Shown: positions 39,601 through 52,000 of the stretch, piece after piece
Layout: each line of letters starts with the position of its first letter
Position numbering within the stretch: the first letter of the stretch is position 1
Source of the DNA: Xestospongia bergquistia
Taxonomy: Eukaryota > Porifera > Demospongiae > Haplosclerida > Petrosiidae
NCBI GenBank assembly: GCA_963965975.1
Contig: OZ014412.1
Span: forward strand, 1,986,501-2,050,500
Reading direction: 5' to 3'
Length of the DNA stretch: 64,000 nt
The notes under the pieces: generated by a model
Told to the model about the DNA's origin: nothing
Seen by the model: only the letters and a program-made list of their open reading frames with translations
Databases searched by the model: none
Position numbers and translations under genes: made by a program

Positions 39601-42600
39601 ATTCATAATTATGTCTCCTTCAATCTCTCTTCCTCCTTACAGAAGTAAAGATTCCTTCCTCTGATCTGTACCAACCAGGGATGTCATCAGGATCACATTC
39701 AATAGAAACAGATTCCTCAGTAAATATTATTGTTGGAGGTGATCGTTTTATAGTATAGCCTTCCTTTTCATATTGCTCTTTAACTGTCTACATTAAAAGT
39801 GATAATAAATAAATTAATATTTATTAATTAATCACTTACTTCTATGCATTTGTCTTGCAGATATAACAAACAATAGTCTACTAACAAAGTATGTCCATTA
39901 TCTAACAATTTGTCAGCTCTTATAATCAAATATTGTTTTGGAATTATACTATATTCTGTTCTTTTAACTCCAATACAATTTGAACAAAAATGATGAGCAA
40001 GAATTTTTACCAGAGTAGACTCAATGGTCACTTGGTACTTTTGGTTTTGTTTACAAGTAAACAAACTGTCTCTTCTAAAAGATTCATCATCTGCTGTTAG
40101 TAGATATAGTTGGTTATTAGTATCCTTCATATTAGACACATCAATGTGATGAGGTATATATAATTCAGCTGGTTTTATTAACTGACAGTTGATATATATC
40201 CATACAATAGGAGAGACTGGAATATAATCATCTTCAAACTTAAATTTATCACTAAACAAACAGACACCAAACCAGACAATAGCTGTATGTTCTATAGCTC
40301 CTTCTGATATAATGAGAGTAACACCATATTGACTACAATGATGTACTAAACCACTAGTAGTGACTTCTAACACTGTTAGTTCTCTAAATATATCTATTAT
40401 GAAAGTAAAGTGATTATAAAATTTTTTTGGAATAATTACATCAATAAATCTTATTTAATGGGTGTAAATAACTGTAAGTCAAATTGAATATGAAGAAAAC
40501 GTGTCATTTAGTTATGTCCTAAGATTGTTATGGACCATCAGTTAGGTATTTCCATTTCATACATTGTTTATTATCATTGTACCTTTTGAAAGTGACAAAT
40601 GAAATTAAAGTGCATAAAGTAATTGCTGATTGCAACTAACAACTGAGCACCTCTAAATGGGTATGACTAATCAAGGGGTGTAATTATCTAAGAATTAATG
40701 AGCCACCTATCCTGTCTTTAAATGAGCAAAATGAATGAAAAAAATGAGTTTTAGCCCCTTACAGCAACAACATTATCAAAATACTTTTAAGACAACTTTT
40801 ATAATCATAAATTGTTAATGTATGGATAATGGTAACGAAAGGATCAATAATGGATGAGTTGAATGGACAGATAGGTATATTAGAAGTAAATATAACACCT
40901 CCATATATTGTTACCTGTTAGCATTCTATAATCAAATTCTAAGTATTTTTCATGTTGTGATATTACAGAAGATATCTTATTCTCAGAGTTAGTAGATGGA
41001 ATATCATGTATCATAGAGTTCTAGTGATGAGAGGACTAATGTCAAAAGGTAAACACAAATATAATAGATTCATCCCATGAGATTAACTCCATATGATCAA
41101 CTCCCTTTAGATCAATTGTCATCAATGCTTTCATCATGTGTTGATACACAAATTTATATGCATGGTTATTGGATAATACAGTCAATCTATGAACCACAAA
41201 AGATATGAATTTGAGACTTACACTACATTAATGGAAAGTACTGCTAAGTAATTTGGTCAAAGGTATTGTGAACACTTTAGCTAGCCTATAGAAGCTTCAA
41301 AATTTGATCAGCCATACTCATTGGTACAGTAATTTTATTATAATGTTCCTAGCCCTGCCCCTAGATCTTCCTAAACTCTAAAGCATATGGCTAATATATA
41401 GTACTATACACTCACGTGTGTTATATTTTCTGAACCAACAGCACACCCAAGTGATTCAGTTGATTCATTGAGAGATGACAGATTTTCAGTCTCCGGAGCT
41501 ATGTAATATATATTATATATTTATAAATTCACCATGACTTCTTGGTACGCATATATACCAGCAATATCATTATGGAGAAAGTGTAATTATGTCACTAGCA
41601 TCATAGAGGACATACAATATATATTCTATTTGTACAGCATATGAAGTGCATACTTCAATGAGAAATAAATACTATTTACCCTAGACACTAAACCTTAAAT
41701 ATTAAAACTAAATGTATTAATTTCACATTGGAGTACACACTTCTGTGCCATATGAATAGCCATTCTATAAGTTACATAGCAACATCTCCATAAAACTCAA
41801 GCCAGAAACACAATTAATTAATTAAACATTATCCAAATATGCTATTGCTCATACTGCAATAACCTCATATTGCCTCATAATACCTGTGGCGAATCATGAA
41901 AATCATTTGTAGTCATCTGTGGTCTATAACATACCTTTCCAGAGGGGTATACAGTGTACAGAGGACACATATAACAAGGACTTCTCAGAAAGATCATCAT
42001 TTAGATGAAGTGGAAAAAATTCATAAGTTATCTACATAATAGTTATAGAGATGATGAGATTATGTGACTTTAAATACTCAAAAAATAAAGACATTATCTT
42101 GTACCTCACTAAGTATATCAAAGTCCTCCTGTTGAGAGGGCTAATGTTAAGAATAAATCCTGAAGAAAATAAAGAATTATCTTATACCTCTTCTGAAGGA
42201 ATTATAGATGGTTTATTAAGAAGTTCTTGTGTTTCCTCTTCTGCTCCTTTGATAGATCTTTGTGAAGAGCGACGTCGCTGACCCACATATATAATCTCCT
42301 TTAAACTTGATGATAATGATGATTCCAAATTTTGTAATCTACCAATATAAACAATATTAATAAAAACTACTAGAGTATAATATATACTTTTCAGATATTG
42401 TTGATCCACGTCTTTGTTCTTCATGTCTCTCCTACAATATATACATACATACATATATATAATACATATATCTTAAATGTGTCAACATAGTATTTATATT
42501 ACAACTTAACCTCAATAAGCACAGTCTCTTTACTTCTAGCATCAAGAAGCCATTTATCTGACTCTCTATATCATTGATCACATGATTATAATACAAATTC

Positions 42601-45243
42601 TTTATATTACTCACTGTTGGTTCTTATTATGTGTTATTACAAGTTCCTATAATATAATATTGTGAATTACTAAAGAGTTATTATAATGTATAATTACCGA
42701 TAAATTTTTATTGACTGGTTCAGATTCTTCAGCTAGTTCAGCCTCAATACTAGCAGTAGTACTAGTAGTAGTACTAGTAGTAATAGGAATAGCATCAGTA
42801 CTACTAGTAGTACTAGTAGTAGTAGGAATAGCAGTAGTACTAGTAGTAGTACTAGTAGTAATGGGAATAGCATCAGTACTACTAGTAGTACTAGTAGTAG
42901 TAGGAATAGCAGTAGTACTAGTAGTAGTACTAGTAGTAATGGGAATAGCATCAGTACTACTAGTAGTACTAGTAGTAGTAGTGGTACTAGTAGTAGGTTG
43001 TTGAGATTCAGTTGACTCATCTGGATGTTGAAGAGGTGAGAGATTTTCAGTTTCTGGAGTGGTTTCATGATTATTAAGAAAGACATCATCATCATTTGAA
43101 TTACGTGAAGCTACATCATTAGTAATCTATATTATATTTACAGAGATGATGACATCATTATGACTATAAAAGTTATCTTACAATTTCAGGATAAGTCTGA
43201 TCCTTCATTTTGGAATTGTCAACTACTATTCCTGGACTAGGAGGTAAATCAATATATCTAAAGACACAATGCAACATACAATATATAAAGTATATGAGAA
43301 CTACCTTGGTTCAGTAGAATCATTAGTTGATTGAAGAGGTGACATTTCAACTGATGCCACGTTTTTACCTAATATCAATTAAATAGTATTAATTTATTTT
43401 AACGACACTCTCACTTCTTTTTCTTCTCCTTTGTACCACTAACTGAATAACAACAACAACAACAATAACAAGAGCAAGAACAAAAAAAATAATTTCAAAA
43501 ATAACTGAGACCACAATAGCAATAATAATTAGTTTATTGCTAGTTCGTTTATCGATAGGTTCTGAGATGATATTTGCAATAATCACTCAATTATTTGTGC
43601 GATTAAAGTTACTTACCAGTTATCGAAGGATGAACAATGAAATGTGTGGAGAGAGAATCTGAACTTGGACATGAAGATATTGTTCTACAGTTGATACCAA
43701 TCACAATCACTGTTGTCTGTAGGATAATATGACTATAATCCTTATTATAGAGAATGACATTATATTCTCCTGGACATAAGTTAGTTAGAACACCACTAGC
43801 AATGGAAGTTGTTGTATTATAAGAAGCAGTTGAAGTAATGTTATTAGTGGAGTTAGTAACTATTATTCTACAACCCCATAGAGTAGAGTGTAGAAGGAAA
43901 TAACATTGATATCTGATACCATTAGTAATAGGAGTTATGTCAACTGTTTGTATTTGAGATGTATCTATATAGAGAAAAAGTGTTGCAAGAATGACACACA
44001 AATTATATAATAGTCACTTACTAAAATAGTTAAGTGATGTTATATTTGGTAATAAGTTCAAATTAGACCAAATGAAATGTGCTGAACAGTTAAATTGATC
44101 AAGAGGACACACAAGATGTACTCCTTCATTTATTATAATACTTCCATTATTAGTTATAGTAATATTATAATCACTGTAATTAGAGTAATGTTCACATGTT
44201 ATATTAACAGATAAATGAGTAGGATATAATAGAGTACAATCAACATTAATAACCTATATATAGAGGATAGGATCAATTTAATTAGAATAAAGACCACTAA
44301 CTTGTGCTCTAAAGATAACAATAGTATTATGTGGATTATCAGGATCAACTTCAATATGATAATGTGTTAATATTACCTGTGGAACTAAGGACATTATTAA
44401 TGATATAGTATATAGTGATATTACCTAATGAAGTATTGAAATAGTACATTGTCTCATTTCCAGTACTAGCTCCATTAGTAGCTGATATAGTTACTGTATA
44501 TATCTCATTAGATATAATGATATCACTTAATAGATAATATATACTAGTACTAGTAGTGATGTTAGTAATGTTAAGTTCTAATATAGTAATAGTATAATAG
44601 AGTATAGGACAACCAGGTAGACTTGGAGGATGTATCCATGTCAACAGAACACCTGTACAATTTACTGTACTAGTTATAATGACTGGATCAGGAGGACCTA
44701 TATACAATAGTAAACATAGTATTGTTTATATTAATATATCATACTAATGAGTCACTGACCTTGTACTAGTAAAGTAAAATTATTTGAACAATAAAGTAAT
44801 ATTCCATTACTGAGTAACCTTATTCTGACTTGAAGTAAGCAATCATTATAACTCAGAAACACTTCCTCTATTTTTAAACTGACATTGCAAATGTTAATAT
44901 CACTGTACAGGAGATAGTCTACATTTTGAGAATCAAGGTTCTTTTTACTTTCCTGATGATACACATCAATCAGATAATAATTTGGTTCACAATATTCCAG
45001 TCCAGTGATGTTAAGAGTGATTGTTACAGGATGTCCTTCACAAGATGTGATTTCTGATACATAACTGAGATTATGTGAGGACTCTGTACAAACTGAAATA
45101 TATTATATCAATTAATAACTATCATAGTTAACAATACACTTACTGGATAGACAAGGAGACAAAAGATAGAATAAAAAGACTAAAAGGACTCGAACATGAT
45201 CTCTGTCTGGACTTATATTCTTGTTTGAGATGAGAGATAACAT
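36630..45243 (-). CDS. UNC5-like receptor with ZU5, UPA-like region and two death domains
   Basis: Exons placed by phase: signal peptide 45243-45144, ectodomain 45092-44760, FN3-like 44697-44425, 44384-44302, 44253-44032, 43964-43617 (GC-motif domain), membrane helix 43561-43415 followed by RRRKR, 43368-43305, 43257-43182, Thr/Ser repeat exon 43126-42698, small coiled exons 42646-42185, 41490-41410, about 41028-40915, ZU5/UPA start 40381-39840 (GVTLIISEGAIEH), 39787-39641, 39587-39344, 39294-39208, death domain 39164-38832 (WFEFGLKLGL, GRKDLAIL), 38379-38320, second death-fold 38259-37960 (ASWRSIGNGL, DVTWKMIIDVV), 37909-37838, then small exons to a last one 36692-36630. The order membrane-ZU5-UPA-death is that of UNC5 dependence receptors; the ectodomain is not Ig-TSP. 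Joining phases across 41 to 40.4 kb agree, supporting a single gene. The exons between 37838 and 36692 and those at 42.6-41.4 kb are less certain. Confidence 0.7.
42745..43000 (-). repeat. 78-bp coding repeat, Thr/Ser-rich cytoplasmic tract
   Basis: About three units of 78 bases built from ACT/AGT triplets encode a tract with the recurring words STDAIPITTST and AIPTTTSTTS. It lies in the exon 43126-42698, behind the membrane helix, so it is cytoplasmic and a dense set of possible phosphorylation or glycosylation sites. All three minus-strand frames stay largely open, which is why spurious leucine- or valine-rich frames appear. Confidence 0.8.
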
Positions 45244-45398
45244 AGTCAAAAGTGATACTGGAGGAAATAGAAGTAGTCTTCTCTTTTACAATAAGACAGA
45301 TACAAAGGTGTAGGAAGCAATTTCTAAGTGCAGAGGTCAATGATGTAATACGTAGACGTGGCTAGTTAATAATGGGTGGAACAGATTAATTAAATTGA

Positions 45399-45860
45399 TT
45401 AATTATCATTAAGTGAAAATTTTCCAAAGATAGATTCTCTATGGTTTGAACCCTTGACAAAATCGTTGCCAATGTCTATTAATGACAGAGAATCAGTAAG
45501 AGTTTTGTGCACATGGAGTACCATTAAACTATTGAGTCTTGTCTGGCTCATAGTTGCTCTCAAGTAGCTATGTAAGGAGCTGAAAGATCTTTCACTAACT
45601 GCGTTTGTAGCCGGCATCACCAATATCAGCGAAGCGAACCTACAGACTATTGGTATTAAAGATCTTTGTGAGTCTGAAAACTCCCTTAGAAATCCAATCA
45701 CTGAAAAGAAACCGTGGAGAGCGTCCTTTTGCGATTATTGGGGAAGATTGCAAGACATCACTTTATTCACTTGTAACTGCATACTTACCTGTAACTGCTC
45801 AGTGTCAAAGTCATCTTTATAGGAATCCTTGACAAACTGTAACTCTTAGATTCAATGAAG
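45399..45860 (-). mobile_element. hAT transposase C-terminal fragment
   Basis: The open frame 45701-45399 contains MPATNAVSERSFSSLHSYLR and TMSQTRLNSLMVLHVHK, the dimerisation domain typical of hAT-family transposases. A weaker upstream piece near 45835-45785 (KDSYKDDFDTEQLQ) also fits the family, but stops separate the two. The N-terminal zinc finger and catalytic core are missing. It sits between the UNC5-like gene and ATG101. Confidence 0.8.
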
Positions 45861-45954
45861 TGTAAAGAAAGGGAAGAGCTAGAGTAGTAAAATTAATTAT
45901 TATTTATTATTAATAATTTATGAATATTAATAACTATGATAAAGTGTAGCGGCC

Positions 45955-46026
45955 ATGGCTGCTACGGTCGCTACAGCTCCTACGCCACTGAGACATAAAA
46001 AACAAATTATGATGACGAAAAAATAA
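45955..46026 (+). other. Possible upstream ORF in the ATG101 leader
   Basis: A 23-codon frame (MAATVATAPTPLRHKK...) starts in a good context (GCCATGG) inside an unusually GC-rich patch about 170 bases before the ATG101 start. It may be a translated leader peptide, or chance. Confidence 0.25.
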
Positions 46027-46122
46027 TATTATTAATAATTATTACTTGTAATTGACTAATTGTGGGTGTGGTTATTATTTTATTTCGCCAATTGAGCAAA
46101 TAATGTGTATATGGACTAAAAG

Positions 46123-47101
46123 ATGAACACTAGATTTCATTCGTTTGAGTTGGTGGGTCTATTGATAAAATACGACATCTCTCTCTTTATTCTTATTTTA
46201 TAAACAGGAGGTCACTCCATCTCAAGTAGTAGATGCTACTAAAACTGTCTTCCATACTATTTTACTACACAGATCAACAGGAAAGGTAGTCTACCTATCC
46301 ACTCTAATAGTAGTTATGATAATATTCTTCTCCCTCTCTCTCTCTCCATTCAGTATAAATATAGTTCTCATAATCCAGGGACATTCTCTGTAGGTTCTGT
46401 TGGTATTGAAGATACAGACTGTCCCTCTATGGAGTTCACCTATGTACGATTAGCATCACAAGACTTGGATCATTGGTTATCAGGAGAAGTACATGGATTT
46501 GTATCATCACTATGTCAACAAGGATTAGGATCTAGAATAGGAAAAGTGAGCGAATTAGCCACACCCAATTTATTGAGTGAGACCACACCCTTTTCTCTAG
46601 ATCTCATTAGAGTTCTTTGAGCGTAAGAAAGGACGTTGGTTGTTACCAGCAGAAACTAGTAGTTGGGAAACATGGCAACTAATTCTACATGTAGTGGAGA
46701 TTAAGACAGACTCAGGTATCATGTTTGTGGGTGTGGTCACTAATTATATTGCCACACCTTTTTTAGATTGGATACAACATCAGAAGAAATTATCAGAAGG
46801 GTTATCAGAAATTGTATGTTAATATGTGTCACATGATATGTCACATGATTTCGTTATTAGATACTTCTAATATCACAAATTGTAAACAGACCAGAATATG
46901 TTCCTCGAAATCCAACTCTTGATAACCTGTCAAACGTGTTTGAAACTCGTTTCTCAGAAATTCAACCTTATCTTCATAGGGTAAGTGGATGTGACATTAT
47001 GGTCTGTTGTCATAGCAACAAATTAGGTATTTTATGAGTTGCCAACAGAGACGATGGCTGGTACTGTAAGGAAATTGATAAGGAACACTTTTGCTTACTA
47101 G
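46123..47101 (+). CDS. ATG101: ATG101, autophagy-initiation HORMA protein
   Basis: Seven exons with matching phases: 46123-46152, 46208-46285, 46354-46545, 46613-46715, 46767-46813, 46861-46980, 47027-47101; 214 residues against 218 in human. ATG101 pairs with ATG13 in the ULK1 complex and recruits downstream factors through its WF finger. Matches to the family in order: MNTRFHSFELEV, VFHTILLHRSTGK, MEFTYVRLASQDLD, FFERKKGRWLLP, SWETWQLILHV, IVNRPEYVP, NVFETRFSEIQPYL, VRKLIRNTF. The start agrees with the human N-terminus (MNCRS...). Exon 4 begins after TAGAG rather than TAG, which keeps the frame. It ends tail to tail with the SMP/C1 gene. No defect seen, so I take it as functional. Confidence 0.95.
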
Positions 47102-47403
47102 TTAATTGTGGGTGTGGTCATTGTAGACCATGTGTATACAAGATATACTAAGGAGTGGGTGTGGTTTTCAGAACAAGTTAGAACTGAACAATTGAAAATA
47201 ATATTATTTGTGAGTCATATTTTATGTTTACTAATAATAGTAACAGATGAGTCTAGTTTGTTTACTAATAATAGTAACAGATGAGTCATAGTTGATCAAT
47301 CGAGTCATCTTTTGTCTACTTATAATAGTAACGTTTTTGAATGTACAACAAATGGTAGAAATAAAAGAATCTTTTACAGTTGAGAAATTGATGAAACACT
47401 ATC

Positions 47404-47570
<167 letters not shown>

Positions 47571-47591
47571 TATATATGGAGAGGGTGATAC

Positions 47592-50500
47592 TTACAAGTA
47601 CATTTGTGTGACTTTTGATTTTTGACAGAGTGTGTTTGTTTTATTGTGACATTGTTTATGAACAATTAGAGCACAATCTATAAAGAAAACAATTAAACAT
47701 TTAATAAATAAATTTTTAACAATTCATTAAACAACAACAATAGCTAGTCTACTAACTAACTACATGTACAACCACATACTATATTAAACTAACTATTAAT
47801 AATATCTATTAAGTTAATACTATCAGATTTAACACAACTTGTAGTAATTTTAGTAATTTTTCCAATCACATCTATTTAATTTTATTTTATTTGTACTACA
47901 ATTGTTAATGATTATTACAGTAGTCACTAAATTTACTAAAATTAATAGATATTATTAATAATAGACTTAAGAGAGTTGTTTATAATAAGATAACTGTTTA
48001 TAATATAAGTACTAACCTCTACATATGTAACATTGTTTGCCAAATAGACCAGTAACCTTGTCATGACAGACACTGCAAAGATGCTTCCTATAAGAGAGAC
48101 AGAGAGAGAGGGAGGGAGGGAAAGAAGGAAAAAGATTTATCAGATGGATATATAGATAGATAGTAAAGAGAGAGAGAGGATTATAGAGGAACCATTAGAT
48201 GGACACTCACCCTTTAATATGTGTAGCAGTAAAGGTGTGGTCATTATAAACATGAAGTTTAGTATAATTTGTTAACTGTTTTCTTAATTTAGTAGCGTGT
48301 ACTGTATTCATTGCTACTATATGTCTCTTGTGTGTCCCTTCCATTATCTCATAAATTAATGTAGACGCTAACTGTCCTGATGATGTAGTCACTGGATAGA
48401 TAGAATAATAGAAATGGATTGATGATATAATGGTAACTAATAAATGGACAGATAGATGATTAAATGGATCTATTAAAATATAAATGGATTTATAATGAAG
48501 TATAATGGATAGATAAATGATATGTGGTCATGAAAATGGACTGATTTATGAATAAAGAGACAAAAATGGATCAACTATTAGATAAATGGATGGACTCTAC
48601 TTACTTGGAGAGTCAGTATCATAACTTCTAACACTGAGTGTCATAGAACGTCTTTTCATTTTATCATCAATATTATTGTTGTCTAATTTTAAGAGGTCAT
48701 CCTCACTATGAGCTAGTCCTCTAAGATATGACTGATAAGATGGGAGATTAGGGTGGGATGGAGTGCTTATAACAGGTGTTATTGATTCCAATTGTTCATA
48801 GGACTCACTCCGACGCCAAGTGGGAGGGGACTTCTCTTTTAATTTTGGAGGTGTGTCCTCTTCTTTTTCTTCCTCAGGTTCATTAATCACAGGAAGCTCA
48901 GTACTCCATTGACGAGAATAGATCCCTCCATTAAGGGAGGGTGTGGTCATAGATATTTGACCATTAGAGGGGTGTGTGGTCATAGATATTTGACCATTAG
49001 CAGGAGGTGTGGTTATAGGAATTTCACCATTAGTGGAAGGTGTGGTTAGAGGAGTTTCGCCATTAGTGGAAGGTGTGGTTATAGGAGTTTGGCCATCAGT
49101 GGAAGGTGTGGTTAGAGGAATTTGATCATCAGTGGGAGGTGTGGTTACAGCAATTTCATCATTACTGGGAGGTGTGATCAAAGATTCGTCATTTGATATA
49201 GGCCTATTGATACTCTCAACAGGTTCCTGAAATGAGAGGTCAATAATATTGATAATTTATAACTATTAATAACTTACAATAATTAAAGGAACTACTTGTT
49301 CATTGACTTCTCTCTCTGTGTCATTTGATCTAATAATTGGCAGCCCTAACAGGGGCTCACTCTCTTCTCCTTTCTCTTCACCTATGTCATCATTACCTGT
49401 AACAATATTTAATTATTAACTATCCAAGTAGGGACACCCCCTCTCTCTCACTCTAATCATTACCTCCACTTAATACATCCTCAAGAACAATCTCTTGTTG
49501 TACAGTAAACTCAGAAAGATGTAAATTTCTTAACAAAGAAAGAACTCCTTCAGTTACACTACTAGCTAAATTCTCTGAAGCCTATACAAACAACAGAATA
49601 ATACAATCTACAAAGAAATATCCCAGCTGGTACTAATATCAAAGACTTTATTACATAGAATTATTACATTAAATATAGTACTATAATATTTGTATGTATT
49701 CTATTACTATATGTACATGGAAATGTAGGTGGTATACACCCACATATGTAGATATAGTAAACTCTTCTTAGAAGTTTCGGTGTTTGGTTTGTACTTATAA
49801 ATAAATTAATCAACTTAATTACCTGGGTCTCCTCATTCTCTGTGAGTGGGTCCATTATATCAACATTAGCTTTCCAGTGATCTGGTGACACTACGAGACA
49901 CGACAGAGCAGAAGATGGGGGTGTGGTCTGATCCCAATTGATAACCACACCTCGATCTGCATCAGTAACAAATGAAGCGTCAACCTATTGCAGACAATAA
50001 ATTAAGTATGTGTTTCTATGGCAACCTACTTTCATAATCATCCAATCGACCTGCAGATGACATGTGACCTTTTCATTGTTTACTTTAACACTAACCTCTA
50101 TACCAGGAGAACAATCTGGCCATTGTACAAGTAGACTACAACTCTGAATATTGTATAGGAAGAACAAATCAAAATGATACATACATAAAATAGACAAATA
50201 GTAAGAGGAAATGGACATATAGTTGAATGAAATGGACTTATAGTTGGATAATATGGACTTATAGTTGAATGAAATGGACATGTAGTTAAATAAAATGGAC
50301 ATACTAGTTTATCGTCATTAATGTCATTGATGGTAACTATTTGAAAGTCTGGTAATGATGTATCTGGAAGTAGCCTCTCTAGCTTGAGTTCTGTCCATTG
50401 CTATGGCAACATAGAGTGGAATGCATTAATGAGATTGTTATCATAGTGACCAAAAATAAAAAAGTACCAAAGTTGATGTAATTATGTTATCAATAATAAT

Positions 50501-51001
50501 TACTTTATCAATAATAATTACTTCACTATTTGTTTACTTTTGAACTATTATAATTATTTCATTGCTCAATTGTAATTGTCTCAATTAAAGGAACAACCTC
50601 ACATTTAATAAACATGATAACTAATTGATTATTATCAGGGACTGTGTAAATAGCAGTTAATTAATGATAAGTAACAATATATACATCATTATGTGATTAT
50701 ATTAATAAATTATTAATACCTATGATGTTAATAATGGTCGTGTGTTAATTATACAATAATTACTTACTTCTCCCCCTTCAAATGGAGTGATCTCCTTAGC
50801 TTGGTGATTGAGTTCTGATAAAATCATGTCAACTGATGGTAATTGCAATTCGTGACATGTCAGCCATTCTTGTAACAATGTCCTGTTCTCTGCTGGAGTC
50901 CTCTTTGTAGCTCTGTTCTTTAGTTTTCCATAAAAATACAAGATTGTCACTAAACCACTATATATTGTTATAAGCAAAGATATTGTCAGGACTAAAGCCA
51001 T
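47592..51001 (-). CDS. Membrane-anchored SMP-like/C1-domain protein (TMEM24/C2CD2 or PDZD8 relative)
   Basis: Exons: 51001-50768, 50400-50305, 50143-50030, 49984-49823, 49581-49464, 49396-49278, 49226-48605, 48391-48211, 48087-48017, 47677-47592. An N-terminal membrane helix (MALVLTISLLITIYSGLVTI) is followed by about 190 residues that read like the lipid-transfer SMP region of TMEM24/C2CD2 (ILSELNHQA, DFQIVTINDINDDKLSCSLL, GVVINWDQT). Then comes an 11-residue repeat tract and, at the end, a complete C1 zinc-finger pattern: H-x12-C-x2-C-x14-C-x2-C-x4-H-x2-C-x7-C (HTFTATH...KHLCSVCHDK...CRDCALIVHKQC). Proteins of this sort tether ER to other membranes and move lipids. PDZD8 combines SMP and C1, TMEM24 combines SMP and C2; I see neither PDZ nor C2 here. 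The final TAA overlaps a GTAAGT donor-like sequence, so further exons are possible. Confidence 0.7.
48930..49190 (-). repeat. 33-bp coding repeat (TTPSTNGE type)
   Basis: About eight imperfect 33-base units encode 11-residue words such as TPLTTPSTNGE and ISMTTPSLNGG in the large exon of the SMP/C1 gene. It is a flexible Thr/Pro linker between the lipid-transfer region and C1. Confidence 0.85.
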
Positions 51002-51190
51002 GTTGGGTCACAGCTAATCTAGAGAGAAGAAGAGGGAGAGGGAGAAAGTGGGGAGGGAGGGAGGAGAGGACAGTTCAAACTATAGATAGAGGAATTGGCA
51101 CCAAAAGAAGCTCCTGGATTTGTAACCACGCCCCTAACAAAAGAGGCCACACCTTTCATCAATTTGCAATCTATAGTGGGAGGAACACTA
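51002..51190. promoter_or_regulatory. Shared head-to-head promoter region
   Basis: The SMP/C1 gene starts leftward at 51001 and the first usable ATG of MAP2K7 is at 51191. The 190 bases between are purine-rich at first and then balanced. They probably serve both genes; inference from arrangement only. Confidence 0.4.
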
Positions 51191-51874
51191 ATGTCAGTGA
51201 TGGAGGGCCAGAGAAAAACGACCAGACGCTCTCAGAGTGAGGAGATTGAGTCACCAACATCTCACTCACCTTGTCAACCACCCAGGTAAAAACAAGGGAG
51301 ATGTTCTACAAAGAGTAGGGGAACAATATTTTCTTTTTAGTTCTAAAAGTAACTTTCAATATGATGTAAGACAAGTTGAGTCAGGGGAAGGAACCGAGAG
51401 AGACTATAAATAAAGTGGTCTTTCTTTACTTTGAACAGTTTGTAGTAGTAGTTGTAATGATGGCTCAAACAATTGTTACATTTAATAGGTTAGATAGTGT
51501 CCTTGTTGTGTGTGTATGTGTATATTGTGTTGATATATCTGTCTGTCTTTATAGGAGACCTCCTCGATGTCTTTCCCTCGGTCAAGGAGGTGTTGGGGCC
51601 CGATCTCGTCCTAGATTACCTCATCAAATGAGACATGTTCAATCTGTACCAGTTAGCAGGTTTGTTTTATTGTTGTTATCTGTAATTAAATTATTTGTTA
51701 TCTGTGTAATTAATCAATGAGTTATTTAATCTATTGTTAGATCTGATATGATTAATAAAGAAGAAAGAATGTTGAAAGTGAAAGCTCGTATGGGAACATT
51801 AGTACTTCCTGGAGGAAAAGTTAGCTATTTAATTATTACAATTTCCTTATTAATGTGCCTGAATAATGTCTTTT

Positions 51875-51956
<82 letters not shown>

Positions 51957-51967
51957 TCACTCACTCA

Positions 51968-52000
<33 letters not shown>

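Noticed and set aside
42711-43004. Plus-strand valine/leucine-rich open frame
   Set aside because: It is the antisense of the Thr/Ser triplet repeat, whose minus-strand frame continues into real exons on both sides.
47592-51001. Calling this gene PDZD8 or C2CD2L outright
   Set aside because: C1 fits PDZD8 but no PDZ is seen; the N-terminal half fits C2CD2/TMEM24 better but no C2 is seen.
51095-51190. Extending MAP2K7 leftward to 51095
   Set aside because: The frame is open but lacks an ATG there (TTG only); it would need a further upstream exon that I cannot identify, so I used ATG 51191.
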